This document shows positions 43,325 through 51,875 of a stretch of DNA of 64,000 nt, piece after piece. This stretch comes from Bog-257 sp963835725 (GTDB lineage Bacteria > Acidobacteriota > Terriglobia > Terriglobales > Acidobacteriaceae). The stretch's first letter is position 1, and every line of letters begins with the position of its first letter. Made by a program: the position numbers and the translations under genes. The stretch is from the NCBI GenBank assembly GCA_963835725.1, contig CAWIGM010000009.1:124001-188000 (forward strand), given 5' to 3'. The notes under the pieces were generated by a model. That model had not been told where the DNA came from. It ran no database searches and saw only the letters and a program-made list of their open reading frames with translations.

Positions 43325-45062
43325 GCGCTTCTGCTCTCCTCATCTCGCGGACCTCATGATACAAGGCGGGACACTTCGCCTCGAATTGCGTGCGCGTCAA
43401 CTCGAAGTCCGACTGTGGCTCGTCACCCAGAAGGCTCGCAAAGAACTCGCGCGTCGGTCCGTTCTTCGCCGTCGCTGCAAAGCCGAACAGCATCTCGCTG
43501 ACGCCGGTATTCTCGAATAGCGTTTTCAACGTCTGGTGCTCGATGCGGCGCGCGAATGCGCGACAGCTCATCACCCAAGCCTCGACGTTCAGTCGCTTGC
43601 CTTCGACACGCCCGGCGAGAACAGCAATTGTTCCCAGCGGTCCGAACTTGTCTTCGTAGCGGATGGCCGCCAGCACCGCGCCCGGCGCCGAGACCAGCTT
43701 GCGCCAATCGGCCTCGGCGTAACGCCGGCCGTTCAGGTTGAACTGATTCGTCTTGTTGACCAGCTCGAACACGCGCTGCTCGCTCTGCGCGGCAAAATCA
43801 AACGTGACCACGGCACTGATGTCTTGCAGAAAGCTCTCCGGCGCCGCCCCGCCCGATGCCTGTTCACGAAATGCCGCTCCCTGCCGAATGCTCGCCAGCC
43901 GCAAGGCATCGTCCTTCGAGACACGTTCCTTGCCGCAGCGATCCCGCAGGTGCCGAAGCATTGCCAGCCCTGCGGCGTAATCATTCTTGGGGAAGAGCAC
44001 GCACTCAATTCCCGGATGCGCCGCGGCTACCTCGGCCAACTCCATCGGGCTGTCGTCGACGAAGATCACGCTGTCGGCGGCGATGTTCCACGTCTCCAGG
44101 ATTCGCGCAACGCTGCCTGACTTCGCGTTCCAATGAACCTCGACAGGAAATACCTGCTCGGCCCGCAACAGAAGGTCCTTGCGCTCGAATGCCTTTGCGA
44201 CCACCGCGGGATCGTTCTTGCTGGCCACTCCGATCAGCGTCCCCGAATCGGCCAGCGAACCCAGCAGCTTTTGATACAACGCGTGCAGCTGCGTGTGGCT
44301 GTTCAAGTCCCACGTCACCGCTTCCGGCCCCACCTCGCCGACGATGCCGCTCCACAGCGTATCGTCCAGGTCGGAGATGATGCCTTTCTTCGGTGGCGGA
44401 GGCAGCAGTGCCTCCGCCAGATGTGCCGCCAGGTGATCCGCATGCTGCATCGCGTACGGCAGGCCGCTGTAAAGGTCGCTCTTAAGGTCGAGACGGCCGT
44501 CCGCCGGAGACGACTCCGCCAGCCGTTGCATGTTGACGATCGCCACGCGGCCTTCCTGCGCAAGATCAGCCGCCAGCCGCAGCAGGTCCGACTCCAGATG
44601 CAACTGATGTACGGACGCCTGCCATCCCGGCGTATGGAAAATCGGCGGCAGCGTCAGCGTTGGCAACGACAGCGCGATCCGCGGGCCCGCCGGCACGCGC
44701 GCCAGCGCAGCCGCAAGCCGATCCAGCATTGTCTTCGCGCTGCCGGCAATGTCGTTTGCAGCTTCGGCTCCCCAGCCTCCGGCACTGCGATAATCCAGCC
44801 GAGCGTCTAGATCAGCCCACTCCAGCGCAACCACAAGCCCGTCCGGCAACGATGCCTCGGAGATGCCCTCGAGTGTCCCGGCGAGATTTCCGTAGAGTCC
44901 CGGCGTGATCGTGATCTTGCGTTCGGCTAGCCTGTTCTGGAGATGTGCGGCGAGAAAGGTTTGCAGGTGCAGCGGGGTGAACCCGCACGCCAGGGTGACC
45001 GCGAACGGCCGAGCGTCACGTGGAACACTCTGCGTGATCTTCAGCGCTTCGGTAATGTTCAC
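43317..45062 (-). CDS. HAD-IIIC family / FkbH-like protein with N-terminal extension
   Basis: 581 residues. The N-terminal 220 residues are a mixed alpha/beta region without a clear family; the HAD-IIIC motif DLDDTLWSGIVGE (231-243) is followed by GVASKNDPAV (motif II region), IFVDDSPMELAEV (motif III/IV), and a C-terminal GNAT-like FkbH domain (VFELVNKTNQFNLNGRRY, GVSEMLFGFAATAKNGPTRE). FkbH proteins move a glyceryl group from 1,3-bisphosphoglycerate onto an ACP, in the polyketide and surface-glycan pathways. The ACP gene overlapping it fits that chemistry. First gene of a five-gene operon. Confidence 0.87.
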   Translation of the reverse strand: MNITEALKITQSVPRDARPFAVTLACGFTPLHLQTFLAAHLQNRLAERKITITPGLYGNLAGTLEGISEASLPDGLVVALEWADLDARLDYRSAGGWGAEAANDIAGSAKTMLDRLAAALARVPAGPRIALSLPTLTLPPIFHTPGWQASVHQLHLESDLLRLAADLAQEGRVAIVNMQRLAESSPADGRLDLKSDLYSGLPYAMQHADHLAAHLAEALLPPPPKKGIISDLDDTLWSGIVGEVGPEAVTWDLNSHTQLHALYQKLLGSLADSGTLIGVASKNDPAVVAKAFERKDLLLRAEQVFPVEVHWNAKSGSVARILETWNIAADSVIFVDDSPMELAEVAAAHPGIECVLFPKNDYAAGLAMLRHLRDRCGKERVSKDDALRLASIRQGAAFREQASGGAAPESFLQDISAVVTFDFAAQSEQRVFELVNKTNQFNLNGRRYAEADWRKLVSAPGAVLAAIRYEDKFGPLGTIAVLAGRVEGKRLNVEAWVMSCRAFARRIEHQTLKTLFENTGVSEMLFGFAATAKNGPTREFFASLLGDEPQSDFELTRTQFEAKCPALYHEVREMRRAEAHG

Positions 45063-45262
45063 AGTCGGCTACCCTTGGATCGGTCAGACGTAGAAATCCG
45101 CTTCCGTTGCGAGCTGGTCAGCCCCACTCTATACAATCGCCGGAGGCACGCGCAAGGCGCTGCACCGCAGGGGTTAAGGCCGCGCCCTGTTTCGGCACCG
45201 GCACGGAAATCGCTATACTGTGTAGGCACTTTCCGACCGTCTCCAGCTACAATAGAAGGCTC

Positions 45263-46468
45263 ATGAAAACACTGAAGAAGATAACGATTGTGGGCGGGTG
45301 CGGCCATGTGGGCCTGCCCCTGGGAATCGTCCTGGCCAGCAAGGCCGGACTGCAGGTTGACCTGCTGGACATTGATGCGACGAAGATCGACATGGTCAAC
45401 TCCGGCAAGATGCCCTTTATGGAGCGCGGCGCCGACGCGCTGCTGAGCCAGGTCTGCGGCAAGTCACTGAAGGCGACGCTCGATCCGTCGTGCATCAACG
45501 ACGCCGATGCCGTCATCACCGTCGTGGGCACCCCTGTCGATCGCCACATGAACCCCACGGTCGGCGACGTCTATCGCAGCATCGACGCGCTGCTTGGCCG
45601 CATGAAGGATGGCACGCTGCTGGTCCTGCGCAGCACGGTGTATCCCGGCGTTACCAAGCTGGTGCATGAGCGTCTGCGCCGCCTGAATCGCAAAGTCCTG
45701 CTGGCCTTCTGCCCCGAGCGCATCGCCGAGGGCAACGCCGTCGAAGAGCTCATCAAGCTGCCGCAGATCGTCTCCGGCTTTGACCCCGAGTCCATTGCCG
45801 CCGCCAGCCAGCTCTTCGGCAAAGTCGCGCCCAGCCTCATCGAACTGACGCCGCCCGAGGCCGAACTGGCCAAGCTGTTTACCAACGCCTGGCGCTACGC
45901 GAACTTCGCCATCTCGAACCAGTTCTACATGCTGGCGGAAAATTGCGGGCTCGACTTCTATCGCATTCACGATGCGGTCACGCGCGACTATCCGCGCATG
46001 CGCAGCTTTGCCAAGGCCGGCTTCGCCGCTGGGCCCTGCCTGCTGAAGGACACGTTGCAACTGGCGGCGTTCTCGCAGAACAACTTTTTCCTCGGACACG
46101 CGGCCATGCTCATCAACGAAGGCCTGCCGATCTTCCTGGTGCAGCAGTTGCGCCCGCACGATCTGGCGAACAAGCGCGTCGCGATCCTCGGCATGGGCTT
46201 TAAGGCCGAGTCCGACGACAAGCGCGACAGCCTGTCGTACAAGCTGAAGAAGCTGCTCTCGGTGGAAGCGATGGAAGTGCTCTGCACGGATCCGTATGTG
46301 CCGGACGCGGACCTTGTGCCGCTCGACCAGGCGTTGCGCCAAGCCGACATCTTCATCGTCGGCGCGCCGCACGCGGTGTACAAAGACATCGAGATTCCGG
46401 CGGACAAAGTCGTGCTGGATCCGTGGAATTTCCTGCCGGCAAGGGAATTCGCTTCCGCGACGGCGTAG
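45263..46468 (+). CDS. Nucleotide-sugar (UDP-HexNAc) 6-dehydrogenase
   Basis: 401 residues from ATG at 45263. NAD motif VGGCGHVGLPLGIVLASKAG, catalytic Cys in GFAAGPCLLKDTLQLA, CPERIAEGNAVEEL in the middle domain. Two-fold NAD oxidation of a UDP-sugar C6 to a uronic acid; closest in style to UDP-N-acetylmannosaminuronate dehydrogenases (WecC type), a good fit with wecB 5 kb away. The open frame extends 52 codons upstream, but the ATG preceded by AGAAGGC fits the family start. Confidence 0.87.
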   Translation: MKTLKKITIVGGCGHVGLPLGIVLASKAGLQVDLLDIDATKIDMVNSGKMPFMERGADALLSQVCGKSLKATLDPSCINDADAVITVVGTPVDRHMNPTVGDVYRSIDALLGRMKDGTLLVLRSTVYPGVTKLVHERLRRLNRKVLLAFCPERIAEGNAVEELIKLPQIVSGFDPESIAAASQLFGKVAPSLIELTPPEAELAKLFTNAWRYANFAISNQFYMLAENCGLDFYRIHDAVTRDYPRMRSFAKAGFAAGPCLLKDTLQLAAFSQNNFFLGHAAMLINEGLPIFLVQQLRPHDLANKRVAILGMGFKAESDDKRDSLSYKLKKLLSVEAMEVLCTDPYVPDADLVPLDQALRQADIFIVGAPHAVYKDIEIPADKVVLDPWNFLPAREFASATA

Positions 46469-46854
46469 GTCTGCCTGCGTATGCAGGGCGATCATGTTTT
46501 TGTGTCAGGGCACGACTTTACAGGCTGCTGACAAAGTCGGGAGTCGCCAGCCTCGTGTCAAGGCACGGGCCTTTCCCGTAATGCATAAGGAAGCTCTAGC
46601 GGTGTGAGCTTTTTGTAAGGGCACGACGCCACAGCTTATTGAAAAGCCCGAAGACGCGGGCCTTGTAACAGGACACGGCTTCAGCCGTGCCGATAAGGTG
46701 TTGTTGTGGATTGCGGTGAGGCGGACTCAGTCCGACGAGCCGTAAGTTCGAATTTTCCGCAGCTTGTTTGGTCGTGCCGATAACGCCCAGGTTGCGTGAT
46801 CTGAACCGGCTTTAGCCGGCGAAACACGTTGTAAGAAGGAATATCCCTGCTCTC
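46469..46854. other. Intergenic gap of 386 bases with REP-like palindromes
   Basis: No gene. CACGG-CTTCA-GCCGTG (46674-46689), CCGGC-TTTA-GCCGG (46806-46819) and similar degraded copies (GGGCACGAC near 46507, 46573 and 46619). Confidence 0.6.
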
Positions 46855-47878
46855 ATGAAAATTCTCGTCACCGGCTCGGCCGGCTTTATCAATGGATACC
46901 TCATCCAGGAACTGCTTGACGCCGGACACTCCGTCGTCGGCCTCGACAACTTCAGCAAATACGGTCGCGTCGAAAAGAGCTACGACAAGCACCCCAACTA
47001 CCGCTTCGTCGAAGGCAACGCCAAAGACCGAGAGCTGATCGACGAGCTGCTCGAAGGCTGCGATCACTTTGTCGCCTCGGCGGCCATGATCGGCGGCATC
47101 AGCTACTTCCACGAATTCGCCTACGACCTGCTCGCCGAAAACGAGCGCATCACCGCGACCGCCTTCGACGCCGCTATCCGCGCCCACGAGCACGGACAGC
47201 TGCAGAAGATCACCGTGGTCTCGTCCTCCATGGTCTTCGAGAACACGCAGGAATTTCCCACGCCGGAAGGTGCGCAGCGCCGCTGTCCGCCGCCCAGTTC
47301 CACTTACGGCTTTCAGAAGCTGGCGACCGAATACTTCACCCAGGGCGCGTGGGAGCAGTACAAGCTGCCCTACACCATCGCGCGCCCGTTCAACTGCGTT
47401 GGCGTCGGCGAGAAGCGCGCCCTGAACGATCGCGACATCATGAGCGGCAACGTGAAGCTGGCTATGTCGCACGTCGTGCCCGATCTGGTGCAGAAAGTGT
47501 TCAAGGGTCAGGACCCGCTGCACATCCTCGGCTCCGGCAACCAGATTCGTCACTACACCTATGGCGGAGATCTGGCGAAGGGCATCCGCATTTGCATCGA
47601 GCATCCGGCGGCGAAGAACAACGACTTCAACCTGTCGACGCCCGGCGCGTACCACCGTGCTGGAACTCGCCGAGCTGATCTGGAAGAAAATTCACGGAGA
47701 CAAGAAGCCGTTTCGCTACGTCTCCGATCCGCCATTTGAGTACGACGTGCAGGAGCGCTCGCCGATCGTGACGAAGGCGAAGGACATGCTCGGCTACGAG
47801 GCGACGACATCGCTGGATGAGATCCTGGATGAAGTCATTCCGTGGATCGAAGAGCAGATCGCCGTCGGACAGATATAA
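46855..47878 (+). pseudogene. NAD-dependent epimerase/dehydratase (SDR), broken by a 1-base frameshift
   Basis: Frame one (46855-47739 when read straight) carries the SDR start KILVTGSAGFINGYLIQELL, VVSSSMVFENT (catalytic Ser region) and STYGFQKLATEYF with the YxxxK motif, then IARPFNCVGVGE and LGSGNQIRHYTYGGDLAKGI. From about 47650 the next frame supplies TTVLELAELIWKKIHGDKKP and EYDVQERSPIVTKAKDMLGY to a stop at 47878. One extra base (T, about 47650) explains the break; with it removed, NLSTPGATTVLELAELIW is continuous. An NDP-sugar epimerase or dehydratase of about 340 residues, probably supplying an EPS precursor. Substrate cannot be told. Confidence 0.83.
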
Positions 47879-47880
47879 GA

Positions 47881-47929
47881 AGCAATTAGCAATTAGCAAC
47901 TAGCAATTAGTGACTAGCAACTAGTGATT
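47881..47929. repeat. Heptanucleotide imperfect tandem repeat (AGCAATT type)
   Basis: Seven units in register: AGCAATT, AGCAATT, AGCAACT, AGCAATT, AGTGACT, AGCAACT, AGTGATT. It starts two bases after the stop codon of the epimerase gene. Confidence 0.75.
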
Positions 47930-47974
47930 AGCGGCGATAACTGTAATTGCTGAGAGAACGGGTGCCCCATCCTC

Positions 47975-47993
47975 CTCGCCATCTTTTGGCGAG
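47975..47993. repeat. Hairpin
   Basis: CTCGCCA / TGGCGAG with a 5-base TCTTT loop, with outer partial pairing CCCA...TGGG. Not adjacent to a gene end in either direction (97 bases after the epimerase stop). Confidence 0.5.
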
Positions 47994-48220
47994 AGGGTGG
48001 GAAGGCATAATCTTTCGTACTCGATAGAGTCTTAAGCTTGGGGACGCATGTTTCGCACCCGGTGAGATTTTTGCGGTAGCCGTTTTGTAAACAGGGCACG
48101 ACTTCGCCGGCTGCTCAAGAACTCGGCTGAAGCCGCGCCGTGATACAGAGCTCAAGACCTGACAAGTTATGGAAGGGAAATCCTTCCTCGCCGCTCTAAC
48201 GTAATTCTCGAATCAAACTG

Positions 48221-48976
48221 ATGCTCGCCAATCCACCGCTCACCATCGTTATCCCGGTCTACAACGAGGGCGCCAACTTCGGCGGCCTCTGGGAAGAGGT
48301 GTCGGCAAGCATCAAGACCCCGTTCACCGCCATCGTTGTCTACGACTTCGATGCCGACAACACTGTGCCTGTCGTTCAGGAACTCATCTCATCCGGAGAA
48401 ACGCGACTGAGCCTCCGCCGCAATGCTTATGGCCGCGGTGTCACCGGCGCGATCAAGACGGGTCTCGAAGCGGTCGCGTCCGGCCCGGTGCTGGTCACCA
48501 TGGCCGATCTCTCCGACGACATGCGGCAGGTCGATGACATGTACGCGCTCTACCTGCAGGGTTACGACCTCATCTGCGGCAGCCGTTACATGCCCGGAGG
48601 AAAGCTGATCGGCGGCCCGTTCCTCAAGCAGCTGATGTCGCGTATGAGCGGACTCACGCTGCACTGGTTCCGCGGAATGCCCACGCACGACGCTACCAAC
48701 AGTTTCAAACTCTACGATGCGCGCATGGTGCACGAGCTCGGCGTCGAAAGTGTCGCCGGCTTCGAGCTTGGACTCGAACTCACGGTGAAGGCTTACCTGA
48801 ACGGCTATCGCATCGCCGAGATTCCCAGCACCTGGCGCGACCGCACCGAAGGCGAGTCGCGTTTCCGCATCATGCACTGGCTCCCGCACTATTTGAAGTG
48901 GTACTTCCACGCCTACCAACCCAAGCACAAACCGCAGCGCGCTGCGGAACCAAGGTTAGCCGAGAAGAAGAGCTAG
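48221..48976 (+). CDS. Glycosyltransferase, GT2 family (DPM1-like)
   Basis: 251 residues. Starts LTIVIPVYNEGANF; the first acidic site is VYDFDADNTVPV, the DxD-equivalent VTMADLSDDMRQVD, and the acceptor block DATNSFKLYD; the C-terminal end has no multi-span membrane tail (only RIMHWLPHYLKWYFHAY). This is dolichol-phosphate-mannose-synthase-like, so it may load a sugar on a polyprenyl phosphate for later transfer. It converges with the GT4 gene on the minus strand; the two stop codons overlap by 4 bases. Confidence 0.88.
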   Translation: MLANPPLTIVIPVYNEGANFGGLWEEVSASIKTPFTAIVVYDFDADNTVPVVQELISSGETRLSLRRNAYGRGVTGAIKTGLEAVASGPVLVTMADLSDDMRQVDDMYALYLQGYDLICGSRYMPGGKLIGGPFLKQLMSRMSGLTLHWFRGMPTHDATNSFKLYDARMVHELGVESVAGFELGLELTVKAYLNGYRIAEIPSTWRDRTEGESRFRIMHWLPHYLKWYFHAYQPKHKPQRAAEPRLAEKKS

Positions 48977-50235
48977 CCGATTACTGACCAGGTTGACGCA
49001 TTAGCTTGAAACTTCTCCACAATCCCAGCCAGCTTTTTCGTCTGCTCTTCCGCATTGAAGTTCGTCCGGAACCACTCGCTCGCCGGGATTGGCGTACTCG
49101 GCATCCGCAGAAACTCCAGCAGCTTCCGATCGGCGACGTCCGCCGCGTCGTCGTTATACACGCACACGTGCGGAATTCCCGACCGCCGCAAGATATCTTC
49201 GATCGCCGACTTTCGCGGCACCAGCGCCAGCACCGGACGCCCAATGCAGATGTACTCGAACAGCTTCCCGGGAATCTGCACATCGCTCTGCGGCTGGATC
49301 AACAACAACGCGTCAGCTTCTTCCAGCACGCGCCGCGCTTCACCTCTTGAAACCTGCGCCTGCATCTCCAGCCAGCCTTGGCTTTGCGCCTGATCGTAGA
49401 GCGGCTTATCCAGGCCTGTCTTCTCATCGACATGCCCGAGGAGCAACATCTTCGCTGCTATCGCCTCCGCCGCGCCGCTCGCGCGCAGGCGTCCCAGCGA
49501 CTCCACAATCGCGTTCGGCGTGCGCCCGTGGTACAGCCCTCCCGCATGCACGATCAGCTTCTGCGCTCGCTTCGGGATTTCTCGTGCTTGCGGAGCATCC
49601 TCCGGATCGAAACCGTTCGGGATGACGTGCAGCTTCTTCGCGTATCGCGGATAGCGCTGACGCCACATCTCCGCCGCGCCCTCCACATTGGCGATCACCG
49701 CCGCCGCCTGGCGGAACACGCGCGCCTCCAGTTGATGGTTCCAGAAGCGTTGCCGCGCCGACAGAAACTTGTCGCCCAGCCCAAGACTCAACGGATCGCG
49801 GAAGTCGGCAATCCACGGCAAACGATCGCGCAGGTACGCCATCAGACCGGCTGGGATCACGCCCAGCGGAGGATACGTCGAGAAGACGACAAATCTCTCG
49901 TTCGGATATTTCCGCACGAGCTGATGACAACGCGCCGCCGCCGCGAACGACCACATAATTCCGATGTGCCCCGGGAACGCCAGCTTGCGCACCAGCAGTT
50001 CCTGGTACGCCTTGAACGACTTCTTCTGCTCGCCCGTGCCCTCCCAGATGGGCCGCAGGTCGTCTTCGACGAACGTCACGTCGGCATTGCTCTCGGTCTG
50101 CGCTGACGCCGTAATCACGTGGCACGGGTAGCCCATGCGCCTCAGATATTTGTAAAAGCGGTACGGCCGGATCGCGCCCATCTCCGGGCCGGGCGGGAAG
50201 TGATGCGCAATCAGGATGACGTGGGGTTTCGGCAT
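48973..50235 (-). CDS. Glycosyltransferase, GT4-like (GT-B) family
   Basis: 420 residues. N-terminal HVILIAHHFPPGPEMGAIRP, the common opening of WbuB-like GT4 enzymes; C-domain VHAGGLYHGRTPNAIVESLG and the donor block PGKLFEYICIGRPVLALVPR with the conserved Glu. Transfers one sugar to the glycan; donor unknown. Single gene, overlapping the end of the GT2 gene. Confidence 0.87.
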   Translation of the reverse strand: MPKPHVILIAHHFPPGPEMGAIRPYRFYKYLRRMGYPCHVITASAQTESNADVTFVEDDLRPIWEGTGEQKKSFKAYQELLVRKLAFPGHIGIMWSFAAAARCHQLVRKYPNERFVVFSTYPPLGVIPAGLMAYLRDRLPWIADFRDPLSLGLGDKFLSARQRFWNHQLEARVFRQAAAVIANVEGAAEMWRQRYPRYAKKLHVIPNGFDPEDAPQAREIPKRAQKLIVHAGGLYHGRTPNAIVESLGRLRASGAAEAIAAKMLLLGHVDEKTGLDKPLYDQAQSQGWLEMQAQVSRGEARRVLEEADALLLIQPQSDVQIPGKLFEYICIGRPVLALVPRKSAIEDILRRSGIPHVCVYNDDAADVADRKLLEFLRMPSTPIPASEWFRTNFNAEEQTKKLAGIVEKFQANASTWSVIG

Positions 50236-50358
50236 CGTGTCGTAGGAAGGGACAGAGTAGCAGAAGAAGCGGCCGACACTTTACTTCGGTGTGTCATCCT
50301 GCGCGGAAACGCCTTCGCGTACTCCCCAACGCCGAAGCCTCGCAGAGGCGAAATTGAT

Positions 50359-50417
50359 TAGCCCAGCGCGGAAGCGCTGGGGAAGGTTGCCGATCAGGTT
50401 GAAGCCCCTTCAGGGGC
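50359..50417. repeat. Composite hairpin repeat (REP-like)
   Basis: TAGCCCA-GCG-CGGAAG-CGC-TGGGGA (50359-50384) and GCCCC-TTCA-GGGGC (50404-50417). Lies upstream of wecB. Confidence 0.65.
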
Positions 50418-50498
50418 GACAGGCCTCTCCGTCCCCACCTTCGTCGTTTACAATGTCCCGAAGGTTCTTCCAGCACGCCGTAAGACGGTGACGAATCC

Positions 50499-51620
50499 AT
50501 GCTTCCCATCAAACTGGCCGTGGTTGCCGGCGCTCGTCCCAACTTCATGAAGATCGCGCCCCTGATGAAGGCGCTGGCGGGCGACCCCGACTTCCACCCC
50601 GTACTCATTCACACCGGCCAGCATTACGACGACAACATGTCCGGCTCGTTCTTCCGCGACCTCGGTATTCCAGAGCCGCAGCATCATCTCGAAGTCGGCT
50701 CCGGCTCGCACGCGCAGCAGACTGCCGAGATCATGCGCCGCATTGAGCCCGTGCTCGAGCAGGAGAAGCCTGTCGCGATCGTCGTCGTCGGAGACGTGAA
50801 CTCCACTGCGGCAGCGGCCATTGTCGCCAAGAAGCTGCTCATCGACGTCGTACACGTCGAGGCCGGCCTGCGCAGCTTCGATCGCACCATGCCGGAAGAG
50901 ATCAACCGCATCGTCACCGATTCCATCAGTGATCTCTTCTTCGTCACCGAAGAGAGCGGCCGCGTGAACCTGCTTCGCGAGGGTCAGGCCCCCGAGCGCA
51001 TTCACCTGGTCGGCAACCTGATGATCGATTCCCTGCGCCAGAACGTCGAGCGCGCCAGGCAGTCCGACATCGCCAATCGACTTGGCATCGGCGGCATGAG
51101 CTACGGTGTAGTCACGCTGCATCGTCCGGCCAACGTCGACGACCCCGCCGCGCTCGACGAAATTCTGGGCGCACTGCGGGTCATTGCCGAGAACACGCCG
51201 CTCTTCTGGCCGGTGCATCCGCGCACACGCGCGCGGTTGGAGAGCAGCACGTTGCCCCTGCCACGCGAGATGCGCTTGCTGGAGCCACTCGGCTATTTGG
51301 ATTTTCTAGCGCTCGAAGCGGGCGCCTCGGTAGTGCTCACCGATTCCGGCGGCATCCAGGAAGAGACCACGGTACTTGGCGTGAGCTGTCTGACATTGAG
51401 GGATAACACGGAACGCCCGGTAACGATTGAGCTGGGTACGAATCGCTTAGCCGGAACCAAAAAAGCCTCGATCCTGGCTGCATGGGATGAGTTGCAGCGC
51501 TCGCCGCGCCAGGCGCAGATTCCCCCGCTATGGGACGGAGAAGCTGGAGTACGTTGCCGCGAGGTGTTGCGCCGCTGGTATGGTGCGGCCGCGGAAATGC
51601 GCAAGGTGGGATCGGCGTAA
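50499..51620 (+). CDS. wecB: UDP-N-acetylglucosamine 2-epimerase (non-hydrolysing)
   Basis: 373 residues, standard length. VVAGARPNFMKIAPLM, IHTGQHYDDNMSGSFFRDLG, VVVGDVNSTAA, VEAGLRSFDRTMPEEINR, VTLHRPANVDD and LTDSGGIQEE are all diagnostic and include the active-site acidic and His residues. Interconverts UDP-GlcNAc and UDP-ManNAc in the cytoplasm. The product is the substrate of the WecC-type dehydrogenase (45263), so ManNAcA is a probable building block. Stands alone on the plus strand, with repeats on both sides. Confidence 0.95.
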   Translation: MLPIKLAVVAGARPNFMKIAPLMKALAGDPDFHPVLIHTGQHYDDNMSGSFFRDLGIPEPQHHLEVGSGSHAQQTAEIMRRIEPVLEQEKPVAIVVVGDVNSTAAAAIVAKKLLIDVVHVEAGLRSFDRTMPEEINRIVTDSISDLFFVTEESGRVNLLREGQAPERIHLVGNLMIDSLRQNVERARQSDIANRLGIGGMSYGVVTLHRPANVDDPAALDEILGALRVIAENTPLFWPVHPRTRARLESSTLPLPREMRLLEPLGYLDFLALEAGASVVLTDSGGIQEETTVLGVSCLTLRDNTERPVTIELGTNRLAGTKKASILAAWDELQRSPRQAQIPPLWDGEAGVRCREVLRRWYGAAAEMRKVGSA

Positions 51621-51696
51621 TCGTCTTTTTGACATTCGCGGTTGTACAAAACGAAATTGCAGCTTCATACGAAACAAGGATTTAAGAAGTTGAAGG

Positions 51697-51845
51697 GGCA
51701 CGGCTTCAGCCGTGCCGTTCCGGGTTGTTAATGCAGAGGGCTTTAGCCCCTGAGGGAACTCGAATTGCGGCGCAAGATGCGAGGTCCCTTAGTGGCTAAA
51801 GCCACGCCACAATCAAGTCGTATCGGCACGGCTTAAAGCCGTGCC
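51697..51845. repeat. Cluster of three REP-like palindromes
   Basis: GGCACGG-CTTCA-GCCGTGCC (51697-51716), GGGC-TTTA-GCCC (51738-51749), GGCACGGC-TTAAA-GCCGTGCC (51825-51845). The first and last have the same stem sequence and differ only in the loop. Confidence 0.75.
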
Positions 51846-51875
51846 CCTTCAAGGCAAGACTTCAGGGGCTATCGG

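Larger units (their letters stand above)
47879..48220. other. Intergenic gap of 342 bases
   Basis: No gene. Holds the heptamer array (47881-47929), the hairpin CTCGCCA...TGGCGAG (47975-47993) inside a larger CCCATCCTC / GAGGGTGGG frame, and a degraded REP-like palindrome near 48120-48145. Confidence 0.6.
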
